This document shows positions 22,114-35,900 of a stretch of DNA of 64,000 bases, piece after piece. The stretch is from assembly GCF_001577835.2 (NCBI RefSeq), contig NC_029516.1, positions 70,997,221-71,061,220 of the forward strand. The letters are read 5' to 3'. Each line of letters begins with the position of its first letter. The stretch's first letter is position 1. The translations under genes were made by a program, and so were the position numbers. This stretch comes from Coturnix japonica (lineage: Eukaryota; Chordata; Aves; Galliformes; Phasianidae). The notes under the pieces were generated by a model that was given only the letters and a program-made list of their open reading frames with translations, was not told the DNA's origin and did no database searches.

Positions 22114-25100
22114 GAAATCTAGGATTGCTGTTGTTTTTAATCTTCATTTCTCCCCCAGCACAGTAATTTGACTCGGTAACCCCCAATGGAAGCATCCTGC
22201 TCTCAGTGCTGAAGAAACCTGTTTTCTGCTACAGTTTTAGTTCTGCTTCATCTATTTGATCAGTCCCCCAGGTTACCCAATGATCTGCCTTACCACATCA
22301 ACCTCTGCAAATTAAGCTTTTTCTAGTGAGATTTTTAGGAGCCTTCGTACAGCACTTAAGAAAATTCATGACTGTTTAATAATATAAACAGATTCTTACC
22401 TTGTTTTGCAAAATCGGGAGGGACAAAAATCCCCACAGATGAAGCAAAGCCAGAATTCAGCAGTTAAGCAGCACCACTTCCCAAATAACTGTCCTTCTAA
22501 TGCCCCTGTACACGGGGATGAGAAAGCCTGCTGCAGAAGGGAAAGAAATTTCTGACACACAGCAGAGGCACAACCACCTGACTTGATGAGTCATCAGTCT
22601 CTCTCCCACCAGCACCAGGGAATGCCGCAATAGCAAACCAAGCAACCTAAAGCCCAGCAGAACTCCCATCTACGCCCCCTCCTTGTGGCACAGCACCAGA
22701 CATACTAAAAGCGGCACTCGCCATTCATAGTAAGGACCTCCTACAAAGCCAATGACCTCAAGGTCCCAAGTACTGCATGTTAACACATGAAAAATCTTGA
22801 GAGATGCATGCTCGCTGCTGGAATCAGTTTGCCTACCAGTGCTCCAGTGTAATATATCTGTGCCAGCGAACACTGTTCCCCAACAGCTTAACAGACGACT
22901 GTTTAACAACAGGCTACAGAGGCAGGAACCGAAGGCACTGCAATTCTAATTGCTTGAGTATTTAGAATAGGTATTTCTCAGCAAAACAGTCTCATCAGGG
23001 CTTAGTGCTGTAACATAAACCCCTCTGCCTTGCTGGCAGGAGCATTGGTGTGTAACACCCAACACCTTATTTGCACAGACTGATGCTACACCTTTTGCGA
23101 CAGCCATTAGAACTTGCTGTCATATCTGGTGGCCACTGACATATCCTGCGTACTGCATAAAAGACAAGCAGCTTCATGTTCTCTCCTCCCAGGAAGCTGC
23201 ACAATCCCCAGAGCTCCCTTCAGCCACCACAAATCTATCTTAATAGGTTCTAGGATAAGCAACACATCAAATTAGCACGAAAGTCTAAATACACCGGTCA
23301 AAACTGCATTAAATAGCACCAGGCCGGCAATTCAGAGACAGAAGCATCATGTTGGAGTAAGTCAATAACTCTAGCTGGCTCAAATGGAATGTATGGCTGC
23401 ACGTGAGTCAAGTTTTAGAATCATGGCTGTCAACATTTGCTGTGTTCTCATGCACAGCTTTTGCTACAGGATGTAAATCCCGCTATCTGGATGTATGAGG
23501 AAGTGTTGCATGGATCCCATAAATAATATGGCAATCACTGACACAGACTTACTGTAAGTTGGACAGTTTATACTTCCCCTTCTAACAGATGATAATTTTT
23601 TAAGAGGAAGTACTAAAAAAAATACCCAATAAAATACAGATCTTAAGGTTAGTAGACAAAAGCAGAAGTTAGGCAGCATTTTGAGACATGGCCATCATTG
23701 CTTCTTACACTCAACAATACAGACAGCCTTCCATTTAAATACCCCATACTGTTCCATGTGCCACAGGACATACAGAGGTTTGCCTCTGCTTGGCAGGTTG
23801 GGAATCTGCATCAGTAATGCTCACCTACATGCTATGCAACCACGCAAGGCAATTTATCCTTTGTGTAACTTTCGCCTTGGGTGCTATAAAGCCACTTCCC
23901 CTCACATGAGGCTTGCTACCTAACACATGTACAGGTACATTCAGGTGCATTCAAGATCGAAAAAGGCTGCCATTGCCAGCACACTACACTTGTCCTGAAG
24001 CCTAATGCCTTAAGGAAAGCCAATGCTGTGCAACATGGCAATTCATGATGCTCATCACGAGTTCCTACTGCTTTCTCAAACACATGGGGACTTAAACAGC
24101 AATACATACAAGCTCAATACTTCAAGCAAATGTCATACCTTCTGACTTCAAGTGAATTGGTCGTTCAATACCTAGAATTAGTAAAGATACTCATTTTATC
24201 AACTAAAACATTCCTGTTTTGAGAGAAGCCCCTTTGTCCATCTGAACAGATCATCATCTGACTGGTTAAAAGCGATAGTATTTCATAACACAGTTTTCTA
24301 ACACTAATCCTTACCCCTCAGCTCAGAATGCTTCTCCAGAAGAGCTTATGAAGTTGAAATGGATGAGCCTCCCCTTCTTTCTAGTTGTTACACTGCTTCA
24401 CAAGTTTCCAAGTGTGAACAACCTGACATTCCTTTCAGGCTGTAAAGCCTCCTGACCCTTCTTTGACTTGATAAGCTTTCATACAAAAGAAAGATCTAAT
24501 GCAACAGAGACCCAGTCTGTAACAGACAATATTAATATTCATTTCGGAGTCTAACAGTGACCTCTTTTCTTATCCTGATCCTGTCAACTGCTATGGCTGA
24601 GTTCTCCAGCCATCTGCTCTGCACAATGCTCAGTCATTTCCCCTAGATGAGCAATAGTTTCATTAACCTCACTACTGCAAAGCTGAAGCATCTACCCTTT
24701 CTTTTATTAAACAAGAGAGTCACTCTGCTTTTAGGTGCATTTGGTTTTGTCACTTGTTACTCTAATCTTTAAGATTGCAAACATCAGAACGAGATGAATG
24801 CAAAGCTGGAAGCAATTGCAGAAGCTTCACCACAGCTCAGCAGAGTAACTTCTGAAGGGTCAAAGATTCATAGTTTATGGAACAAAAAGTATAAAATCTC
24901 ACAAAGCAACTATTGCTGGGCTTACAGTCAGGGTCGAAGAGCTGAACCAGGAATGGTTTTGTATGGGAGCCTTTAAGAAAGATCCAATACACCTAGCAGA
25001 TAGAAGTACTCTTTTATAGCACTTTGGTATAATGAAACACCTGGCCGGAATCACAACACACGTTGGCATTGGATTCCAGTGAAAGGAAATTAAATTGAGG

Positions 25101-26446
25101 TTGACTTTTCCTGTAATGGAAGACTTCATTTTTATACTTAAAGGCAAGTTAAGCCACATTTGGAGATTTCATGTTCCATTACCTGAAGCGCTTACAGTTT
25201 CTTCAGACAAGCCACAGCCCCTCCAATGTAAACTATGTATTGCAGCAGCTGTCTGAGTATCTATTAGTCCAGTTATAATAAACCTCTTTAACAAAGGAAC
25301 AATTCTCTGTCTACAAAACTAATACCTCCATCTATAACTATTCCATCCCTCCTCAAATTGAACCATCACAACCACAGAGTACTGTGGTACATGTTTAGGG
25401 CATAGAATGCAGGCCAGTGTCAGAGATATACACAGACTACCTGTCTTTTATGCAGTCTTATACAATAGCAGCAAGTCCCTTGAACAAGTCAGCAGAGCTT
25501 ACAGCATGTTAAAGGTGCAATACAGCGAGTGGAACACGGCATCTTCACAGTGCATGGGATGCAGGCTGTCAGGAAGAGACAGTTGAACTAAATGGCTCCC
25601 TGGAACTCATTGGCACACCAAAACTTCAACTAGGCCACAAGAATCTGCAAATCATGTGTGATCTTCAACTGGTTAACAAGCTCAATGAACTTCACATCAC
25701 AGAGATGCCTTCTAGGAACACAGATATCCCTTAAGAGCTTGCATATCCAACAGGGGTACTTCCAGCATAAATTTTAATTGACTTAAGAACCCAGAAGGAA
25801 AAATCCCAGTTGTTAACAGATGTAGAATGGCCTTCAAGACTATTCTTCTCACAAATGCTAATGCAAAAAGCCCAGTGCTACAGATACATGGCCATGACGG
25901 CTGCTTTCATTCTAGTTTTAGTACTCCCTGACAATAATATTTTAGGAAATAGACAGCAGACCTTCCAAAATTCTGTAAACTAGGACAGAAGAAACTGTCA
26001 GCAGCTCCCATGAATGCATTAGATCACTGTCAGACAAAATACTTCTGGAGAGCGGTCTGGAACTCTGAAACTCACTGTTAGATAAGCTCAGGGTAGTGAA
26101 TAATACTAAAGAAATTGAGCAGCTAAGACTGATCTTCGTGTGTCATTTGGTTAATTAACAGTAATAAAGTCTGATAGACAATGATTTTCAGGATTTATCC
26201 ATATGTATCTTAGTTTTCAGAATAAGCCACTTCGGTTAAGAAATGATGCTGCAAAAGAACAACTAGATTACATACATTAGTCTAAAAAGATAGAGGCAAA
26301 TGGTCTTTTTATAAGAAGTGAGGGGTGACAGAACAACAACTTGACAGAAACAAGAGACATAAATGTATAGATTATATAAGGCAACCATACAAAAAGCACT
26401 CGATGTGGGTTGTAGAATTACTGCCATGAGGTACAGCCAAATCCAT

Positions 26447-26509
26447 TAATATAATGCATATAAAGCTTAATATAAATGCTTAATATAATGCTTATAAAGC
26501 TTAATATAA
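26447..26509. repeat. Two-copy 34-bp tandem repeat
   Basis: Two nearly identical AT-rich units of the form 'taatataatgc(a/t)tataaag' then 'cttaatata' start at 26447 and 26481. It is a small local duplication inside ATP6V1A intron 1. Confidence 0.75.
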
Positions 26510-28555
26510 GCTTAGCTTTCCATTTCCAAAAGGAGGGGAACAACAAAAGCACTTATTCAGAGCATAAAAGTTGCACTCATGGCATCCAGAAGATCCAAAT
26601 TAAGCCAGTTCTGCACACTGGATCTACAGGCAACAACCTACTGCAAAACTAGCTTAGCCTCTGCCCAAACACATTAAGTTGAATCATTCAACTTCATGTG
26701 TTGGACTAGATCCCCATTTCTCTCTGTCCTGTTGGAAGGCTGAAGAAGTCACATGCCTGAGGACAGTGAGTAATAGTGAACAAGCATAATATTCCAACTG
26801 AGAACATCATCTGCTGTCTTTGATAGTGTTCCATCCTAAAAAAAAATAAATCATGTGGATGACATCCTAAATATTTCCCACACTTTTCTTAGTGTTAATG
26901 TTACAAGTGGCAAGGAAAGAAAATCTATTTCAGTTCTCTGCGATAACTGCTACATAAGTGCTAATGCTTTCCCAGGCAACATAGTTAAAAACAAATAAAT
27001 AATAAAGAGCAGTTATTACTGACAAGCAATAGCATCAAATGCTATGTTAAAGCGGCAGAATCATGGTATCAGAACACAAGAGGTGAAGCACAGAGCATCT
27101 GAATACATCTCCAGGGGAATCATCTAGTAACCTGCTGGTGTGCAGCTGCTTTGGATGACAATATGTAATACTAGTGCCCATGTGCATCTGGAAGATAAAC
27201 ACACAAAGTAATACTGGGGAAAAAATAAGATGTGGAAGCACAGTGAAGCCTACAAGCTGTGCAAGTTTGGATGAATGAGGTATAAAACAGTCGAGATATG
27301 TTTAGATCAGAGTTAAAGCTACATTTAAGCTAACACTAAATGAAAATGAAGCTCATTGCTCATGGATGAGCCCTAATAGTCGCAGTATCTGTAGAAAGCA
27401 GATATGGAAAATGGAAATACTGTACTTACAGGAAACTAAGATCTTGTGTTACTGTTGCAACACGAGACTTCAACCCCCATTTGAAGAGTCAGCTGATGCT
27501 GGCAGACATTTTCCAGTCTTGTCTTAATTTTCCTTCCCTATGCTCTCAAACTAATGCCAGTGTTTATCATCAGCGCCAGGGTTTGTCCCTTATTATAGAA
27601 TTAATGTTATCTTTTTCCACCATACATAATGTTATACTGTAAAACAGTTTTTAAGAAGATTTGACATAACATACTGAAAAGCAGAGCTAAAATAACCCTC
27701 AGCATTTTTGGTCATACAAAGAGCTATTCATGCTGATCTCAACTAACATATTAAGTAGAAAGGAATAAAGTGCAGATATATAATATTAATGCTTGATTGC
27801 AAACCATAGCGTAGAGAAGCCAAACATTCAACACTGTGAACTTGCAGTGTTAAAGTCAGCACAAACACAACAACTTACAAAAGGTGTGAAGGATCTGCCT
27901 TGCAGTTACCTGACCCTGCTGGTGCCAATCTACACTTGTCACATCCTCACTCAGGTGCTACAGATGGGTGGGTCAATAAACCACCTCTAACATGCTGTCA
28001 GTGAGTTCTCCTTCACTTCCTTGAGTGATATTCGCATTTGAAATACCGTGCTGGATCAAATAGCCTGGATAATTTGCTGGAGGATAATATGACAGTGAAT
28101 GGAAGTATCATCCATTTGCTTTTATTCCAACCTAAAGCACAAATTCGCTATCAATGGAGCCTAGTAAAAACATAGGAAAAAATCAGCTTGGGCAACTGCA
28201 GTGAATGGATAGAACCTGAAACACATATGCCAACAACATTACCCAGAATCCAGCCACTAAAACATCAAGACAATAAAGGTCTTAAGGGTGACAACTAGAA
28301 CATCTTGCTTAAACTCAGGTTTCACCGTCGCCGACAGGAATAGGAAACACAAGGGATTTATCACAGCACCTTCAGCTCAAACGCTGCCATCAGCAGCACC
28401 AGCGGGAGCGCCATTCCTGTCCCATAACCCTCCATTCACCGCAGGGCCCAAGCACGGCGAGGATCAGCTTCACCCATCCAAAACAGCAGGCATTCTACAC
28501 ACAGAAACCAGGAAGCAGTTTGTGATAGAGCATGGAGACACCCCGCTAGGCCTCT

Positions 28556-29250
28556 CACAGAATCACAGAATGACCCGGGTTGGAAGGGACCTCAAGGATC
28601 ATGTAGTTCCAACCCCCCTGCCTGGCAGGGCCACCAAACATACACCTTTTACTACATCACGGGTGCCAGGGGCCCCGTTTCCAACCTGGCCTTGAACACG
28701 TCCAAGGACGGAGGCAGTATCCACAAGCCTCCCTTGGGCAGCCTGTTCCAGGGCCTACGCACTCTCCTAGTAGTGAAGAACTTCCCCTAACATCCAACCT
28801 AAATCTTCCCTCTTTTAACTTAAACCATTTTCCCCGTGTTCCTGCAATTGTCAGCCCTTTCCAAGGAGTTTCTTCCCCTCCTGGGACGAGTCTTCCCTTC
28901 AGGAATTGAAAGGCTGCCAAGCAGGTCACCCCGCAACCTCTCTCCGAGGTGAACAAAGCCCAACTCCCTCAGCCGTGTCCTCATTAGGGGAGGTGCCCAG
29001 CCCCCTGATTATATCTTCGTGGCCCTCATCTGGAACCCTTTCCAAAATCTCCATATCTTTTTTGTACTGAGGGCTCCAACACCTGGACTACAGTACAAAC
29101 AGTTGGACCTCACAAGAGCCGAGTTAGAGAGGACAATCACTGCCCTATCCCTGCTGGACCACCTCCTTCCTGATGGAGCCCAGGATCCCTCTCCAGAGAT
29201 CTCACAAGGCTCCTCGCTGCAAAACCTGGCGAGAAAACCCACGCATGAGG
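28556..29250 (-). repeat. CR1 LINE 3' fragment, about 0.7 kb
   Basis: It begins on the plus strand with 'tcacagaatcacagaatgac' and 'ccgggttggaagggacctca'. It then passes through every block of the young CR1 3' region, including 'gggcagcctgttccagggcc' and 'catccaacctaaatcttcc', and on into coding-derived CR1 sequence. It is the longest clean CR1 piece in the window and lies within 400 bp of the ATP6V1A/NAA50 promoter. Short reading frames here are CR1-derived. Confidence 0.93.
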
Positions 29251-29559
29251 AAGGAGCGCGGTAGGCGCAATGCCGTGGCCCTGCAGCCCAGCTGCCATCA
29301 TGCAGCAGGCAGGCGGGCGGCAGCTGAAGGTCAAGGCGCGGAGGCCTCTCCCACGGCCAGATCCCATCCCGAGGGCGACAGCGACGGCCAAGCGCAGCAC
29401 TGCGGCGGCTGAGGGCCGCACCGAGCCTTCAATGGGGAGGACGGCGCTCCCTCCCTACTCCCTACCGCGCCCGTTAATGACGGCTGGAAAAAACGATGTG
29501 ACCCCTTAATAGCCGCCCGATCCCTCACAACCTACCGAGGGGGGGAACGAGCAGAGCGG

Positions 29560-29933
29560 CACCGACCCGGTATAGAGCTGTGGAAGCGATATGTCTGGCT
29601 CGAGGCCGCCTTACCGAAGCCGCCGCTCCGTCCCAGCGCCGGCGGCCGCGGATCAGCTAGATGGCGGTGCCCCAGCGCGCACGCTCCGTCCCCTCCCCCT
29701 CGCCGCCATTCGCGCCCCGACCCCGCCGCGCATGCGTGAGGTGAGGGGTCGTGAGGGCGGGCGGCGGTTGAAGGAGGTGGCGGGGGCCATGTTGGAGCGG
29801 GCCCGGGAGCAGTGAAGGGCTGAGGCCGCTCGTGCTGCCGGCCGCAGGGCCGGTAGAAGAAGGAAGGCCCGAGTGGTGCCGCCGGGCCCTGGCGTGCTGC
29901 TAGCGGGGACGCTGGGAACGGGCAGGCCGCGCC
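29560..29933. promoter_or_regulatory. Bidirectional ATP6V1A / NAA50 CpG-island promoter
   Basis: It lies between the ATP6V1A first-exon donor (minus strand, 29614) and the NAA50 start codon (29934). The whole segment is dense in CpG and lacks a TATA box. Visible motifs are a YY1-type AGATGGCGG (29659-29667), a GCCGCCATT (29702-29710), an NRF1-like CGCGCATGCGTG (29727-29738) and GGCCATGTTGG (29785-29795). The same head-to-head pairing exists in human 3q13. The arrangement implies shared chromatin and coordinated expression of two housekeeping genes. Confidence 0.85.
29615..29690 (-). other. ATP6V1A: ATP6V1A exon 1 (non-coding)
   Basis: On the minus strand a CpG-rich segment ends in GGCTTCG|GTAAGG, a strong donor at 29615/29614. 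It joins the acceptor at 19783, and the start codon is then in exon 2. The 5' end is approximate; no transcript evidence is available here. Confidence 0.65.
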
Positions 29934-32900
29934 ATGAAGGGGTGAGTATGAGCGCGGCCGGGTTGGTGCGGGGCCTGCATAGGGAACCAGGCGTCGCTTG
30001 TGGCTTCTTTACCCTATGAAATTGACTCGTTATGTTCCCGTGGAGATTAGGGAGGCCCTGAGTTACGGGCTGGTCCGACAGAGTAAAGAGCCCTCGTGGT
30101 TCTGCGGGTCTGCCCGTCTCCAGCCCTTTTTCTTATTTTCGTAGTTGACCGCGTTTGTTTGGTTGTATTGTGGGTTGAAGTGTTGAAGCGGTGGTTTTCT
30201 ATGGATGGGTGGAAGGAGCAGAGTTGTGAGGCCGTCTTTGCTCTTCCGTGGCTTCCAGAGGATCGTGCCAGGTGTGGCTGATGGGGCACCCTGCCTGCTG
30301 CCACCGCTAGGGAGCGAGATGGAGCGCCGGGCTGGGGGCCCTCAGGTTGGGTTGGGGCCAGGTGACCCTATTGACCTTGTGTAGGTTGCTTTAAGGCACT
30401 TGTCTCAGCCTCTTAGGTTACCCAGTGCCCCTTGGTTCAGGGTCATATGCATCGGGCCTTCCTCCCCCTGCCTCAGTTTCTTCTTGTATGTTAAGAGGTT
30501 TTCCACAGCTGTTTCTCAAAGCAAGCGAAATAACCAAGTTTTTTGGGGGGGGGGGGGCTCATTGGGAACAACTTGTGTTTACCGCAAGGGTTGATATTAC
30601 TATTCCAGTTTCACAGCTTAAGGCGGGGTGAATGGAAGCTGAAGCGCTTAAGCTTTTTGCTAAGAAATGGTAAGGGGTTTAGCTTATTAGTGATTGGGGT
30701 GAGGTCACACAGGAAGGGCTTCCTGATAACAGGTACATAACAGGGCTGGAGCACCTCCCCTATGAAGGACAGGCTGAGGGAGTTGGGGTTTGTTCAGCCT
30801 GGGAAAGAAAGGGTTGCGGGGAGACCTATGGCAGCCTTTCAATACCTGAAGGGAACCTACACCCGGAGGGAGTAAGATCTCGTACGTGGATTATTGACTG
30901 AGGCTGATTTAAATAGCAGACTAGGGGACAATGGTCTAGAGTTAAAGAGGGAAGATTTAGGTGATTTAGGGGGAAGTTTCTTCACTAGGAGAGTGGTTAG
31001 CGCCCTGGAAACAGGCTGCCCAGGGAGGTTGTGGATGCCCCGTCCTTGGAGGTGTTTCAAGACCAGGTTGGACGCGGGCCTGGGCAACCTGAATCTAGTA
31101 AATTTGTATGTTTTGGTGCCGCTTTGGCCCAGGCGAGGGAGGGTTTTGAAGCTACATGATCCTGAGGTCCCCTTCACACCGGGTCATTCTGTAGTGTGAT
31201 TCTGTGATATGCAGAATTAAAACCAAAATTCCAGTTTTAAATGCAATCAGAGATCGAAAGGACGAGATTAACAACATCAGAAGGAAACAATTAAATCGCG
31301 CTGGGTTACTCCAAACAAAAGCCAAATTGTTTTTTGGTCAAGCTTACAAAGATTCAGAGTGCTTTCAGAAGACCAGGTCCCGAGAATAGATTTTAAAGCT
31401 TTTTCACTCTAGCATGTATAAAAGTAATGCCTTGCTTGACAGGGATTGCAATCTGGTCTTTCAGTATTTATTCAGAATTGTGGGCTGGTTCTTTGGGGAG
31501 GCGAGAACTACTCCATCTGAGGTGTATTCTATTTGGGAGCATGTGTGTTCACCATAAGTAAACGCAAACCATGAAACACAGAGAGGGCATTTGGGAGCAC
31601 ATCCCTTGTCTCCTGGGAATGGTTTTAGTAATTTAAGAAAAACCCATGAATATCGTTTCCCTCCCCTTCCCCCCCCTTCCCTCTTTATTTTCCCCTTAAG
31701 TCACGATTAGAAAAACTAACGTAATTGCCTTTATTCTCTCAGGAACGTTACTGAATCTCTAGGGGCCGCCTTTTTTTTCTCATATTTATTGCATCTCATA
31801 ATTGTTGTTATTGTTTAGTTCTGGATTTGGAGAGATCTATTTTGACTGTGTTTGCTTGAGGAAAAATAAGCAAAAATGGAAAGAAGGAACTCAAGTACAA
31901 TGTTGTTTGGGGAGCAAACCTGACTGTCCTTTATTCGCTTTCACAGTAGCCATTCACTTGTTAGCTGAGGTAAACTTTGCAATTTGAGCATTTCGCTGAT
32001 GACCTGTCTAGGTGCTTGTGAGGCTTTGCAGTACAAGCTGTTTCTCCCTGAATCTGTTTTAGTTCACCAAGAGAGCTGTAGAGAAGTCCAGCTTTTTTCC
32101 CATTGCCCTGTATCTCGAAAGTCACGTTTACCCCAAGGGATGCAGTTGTTGTGTGCTTCTAATTCACAGCTCTAACCCTGTGCAAGTGGATGTTACACTG
32201 CATGCGCTGTGTATGAGCTGTGTCGTGAGCAAGGCCCTGCACCTGTGATCCTGTGCAAGGGTCGTTGTTTTGTGCTGTGACCAGTGGATGCCCTGGCCTT
32301 AAGCTGGATGGTATGTATATGGCAGCATACATTGGCCATCAGATGAAAAGAATAGCTCAAAGAGAGGAATTGGGTCATGGTATGGTACCACTGTCTTAAA
32401 AGTCCATGCTTAAGTTTTTGTTCTTTATATATATTCTATATATTATATATATCATATATATCAGAAGGCTGCCTCCAGATTTCTGTGTGCTGGCAGTTCA
32501 GTACAATCTTACGTCTCCAGGGTTCTGCTCGCTGGCTACAAAGCCTCCAGACCAGCCCCATGCAGAGCAATTGCTTGCAATGGAATGTCATGTGCGGCTA
32601 GTCTACTCTTAGCTGGCTGTAGAAATGCACCACAGCTGCGAGAATGCTCTAATGTAACAGCGAAGGCCAATTTCAGCATATTTAAAATGCACTATGGATA
32701 GTTATATGGGTAAGGTCTCTACCTCTAAACTCAAGCATTTAGAGGCCCGTTAGCCGTAGATGTGGCTTTGCACAAGAACAGAGGACTATTCTGCACTCCT
32801 TCCCAAGTTAGCGTTACAGAGCTTAGATAGATTCTATTGATTTGTTCTTTACCACAGATTAAGATGCACTGTGGGTAGAGGACTGGTCAGGACGAGGACA

Positions 32901-35900
32901 GAGAAGTATCAGATTGTCTTTACTTGTTTGAGAGCTGATGAAGAAGAGTGTGTTGGTCCCTTGGCATCCCTTCTTCTTCGAGGTAAGGCAGGCAACTTCA
33001 GGATCCTTTCTGTTCCCTTGTTACAAAGAGGCGTGAGAGTGAATGATCCATGTGTTCTTCCTTGGAGCTTTAGAAGAGCAGAAGTTTTCCAGGAGGAGAC
33101 TTAAGGTGGGGGTGCATAAGAGAGAAGTCTGTAAAGACGACTTGCTCGTTGTTTGAGACTCCTGTACTTGACGACCTGAGAATGGGAAGTAGAGCATTGG
33201 GAAATGGTAACTGGTGGCCTTTGTATCAACAGAAAGCTGTTTAATTTCAATTATCATTAAAGAAAGGAAATGAAATGAGGCGTTATAGAAAATAGAAACA
33301 AACCCACTTTCATTAATGCTGTCCGGGCACTACAAACGAAGGTATTTCAGTTCCTGAAGGGTGGAGTCTTGTGTTAGGGAAGAAATGAGAGCAGTTAAGT
33401 AAGAGTGTTATGCAGCACAGGTATAGTTCTCAACTGTATGAAATGCTTCCATGAGCTCACATGACCTTCCTTCTTCCATTATTTCTGGACTCTGTTTCAT
33501 ATTTTGGTTGGTTTCTTAGCAGGCTTGAATCAGTTCTATATGGAGAGGTTAACTTTATGTTACAAGAATTGTCTTTTAGCCATTCAGATTTGTGTAAGAA
33601 TTAAGGCACTTGGGTTGAACCAAGCATTTGCTAATTTGTGGAATCTGAAGCGTAAATCTTTACCTCTGCTGTGTACCTGAAGATCATTAAGTTACTTTAA
33701 TGAATTGTTAATAGTTGAAGATATCATGAATTTCCTAGCGAGGTGTAATTAAGGATTGTATTTCTCATATTCAGGAACATTGAGGGTATGGAAGGGGGGC
33801 TGTAATTTAGAGCTATTCCAGGAGTTTTGGTTAGTGTGAGCCACAAAAAAAATGTGGAAGTTATTTCAAACTGCGTGAGAGGTATTTCCTGGCTTTGACT
33901 GCGAATTAGTGGCTTAAGAATCACAGAGAATTCACAGAATGACCCGGGTTGGAAGGGACCTCAAGGATCATGTAGTTCCAACCCCCCTGCCTGGCAGGGC
34001 CACCAAACATACACCTTTACTAGATCAGGGTTGCCACGGCCCCGTCCAACCTGGTCTTGAACACCTCCAAGGACAGGGCATCCACAACCTCCTGGGCAGC
34101 CTGTTCCAGGCCTAACCACTCTCCTAGTGAGAACTCCCCCAACATCCAACCTAAAATCTTTCCTCTTTTTAACTTAAAAACCATTCCCCGAGTCCTGCTA
34201 TTGTCAGCCCGTTCGAAGAGTTTACTCCCCTCGCGGGTGTAAGTCCCTTCAGGTATTGAAAGGCGTGGCAATATCTGAATGTTGCTCCGTGAGCTCACCT
34301 GGCTAAATAAGGAGAAGTGGCTTAGCTAACTAGCAGTGGGGAGTTAGGATTTTTGGCAGCTCTTTATTGCTCTAATAGATCACAGACATAAATTGCTTAT
34401 CCTGCTTTCGCTGGTAGGCGGACAGGCAAATTCAATACAATAGGCCTTCAGCTCATAGATCTCTTCAAGAAGCAGCATTGTGAGCTGCTAAGCTGATGTA
34501 TTTAATGGCATTGGCTTTTCTCTTCTAGACAGTCAATACACTCTATTTTCTGTTTAGTATCTGAGCTTTCAGATCTTGTCAGCTGGCACTGTAGGTGAAT
34601 TCTGTCTTTGTATCCAATTACAACAATGATCATCTTCGAGTTTTCTCAGGAAAAGTTTATTTTTTTGACACATCTTGAACTTGAATCTCACTGTCTTCCT
34701 CTGCACTTGCATAACAGGGCTGAGACTCTTTAATGTGACAGCAATGCCCTAGCATGTTAACCTCTAGGACCGTAAATGTTAATTAGAAGATGTGGTTGTT
34801 TGGTGTGCTGTATTGTGGTCCAGTTTTCTAGGTCTGAAGAACAAATTGTCCGCAGTATAATGAAGTTACTTTGACTGGTAATATATGTTAAAGGACATTA
34901 AGAGCTGTGTGGGAAAGGTCCAGAGGGAGGGCCACGGAGATGATCAGGGGGCGGAGCACCTCCCCTATGAGGACAGGCTGAGGGAGTTTGGGCTTGTTCA
35001 GCCGGAGAAAGAGAAGGTTGCGGGTGACCTCATTGCAGCCTCAGTACCTCGAAGGGAACTTACTCCCAGCGGAGGGGAAGTAAACTCTTGGAAGGCTGCT
35101 GACAATAGCAGGACACGGGGAAATGGTTTAAGTTGAAAGAGGGAAGGATTTAGGTTGGGATGTTAGGGTAAGTTCTTTACTAGGGAGAGTGGTTAGGCCC
35201 TGGAACAGGGCTGCCCAGGGAGGGTTGTGGATGCCCCGTTCCTTGGAGGTGTGTCAAAGGGCCAGGTGGACGGGGCCCTGGGCAACACTGATCTGTTAAA
35301 GGTGTATGTTTGGGGCCCTGCCAGGCAGGGGGGTTGGAAACGACATGATCCTTGAGGTCCCTTCCACTGGTTTTGTTCTGTAATTCTGTTTAATCACCAT
35401 TTGCTTTCTGTTTAGGGAGAGGGGGCTGCTATTGTCTGAACTATGTTTTGTGGAATTAGATTAAGATTCCAGCAAAACCTCTTTGCACTCTAGATTCCTT
35501 TGAACTGTGGCATCTTGGGAGAAGTCTTCTGGTTAATTCTGTTTTGACACTACCTGGAATTTTTTTGACACATCACTGGTGCTGTTCTTATAATGCATCA
35601 AGCGGGCATAAACTTGCAGCAGGATATTCAGGTTGTTGTGTGAGTACGTGCCAGCAATAAACTTCAGAGTAAGGAGGCTGGGGCTCAGAAACGTATAGAC
35701 TTGCACTCATCTTTTCTGACTTTTTGGATGATTAAAGCAGAGCAGATTTGCCAGGCAGAATCTTCTAGATAATTGGAGCATGCCAGTCTGCCCACAAGGA
35801 CCTAGACTTCTTATGTGCCTAGCAGGAACAGCTCATCTGTTTAAAGAATAAGAACTTATATTAAGGAAAAAAAATCTAGAGAGGCTCTTTTGGCTTTGAA

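Larger units (their letters stand above)
19783..29614 (-). other. ATP6V1A: ATP6V1A intron 1
   Basis: This 9.8 kb is almost empty. Apart from one CR1 near its upstream end, a short AAAT run and a small tandem repeat, I see nothing with coding or RNA-gene character. Reading frames inside are short chance ones. First introns of housekeeping genes often hold enhancers, but no specific one can be named from sequence. Confidence 0.6.

Noticed and set aside
28288-28695. A 135-codon plus-strand frame upstream of the NAA50 promoter
   Set aside because: Its second half is antisense CR1 and its first half has no recognisable protein features or splice sites. Similar antisense-CR1 peptides recur at other CR1 copies here.
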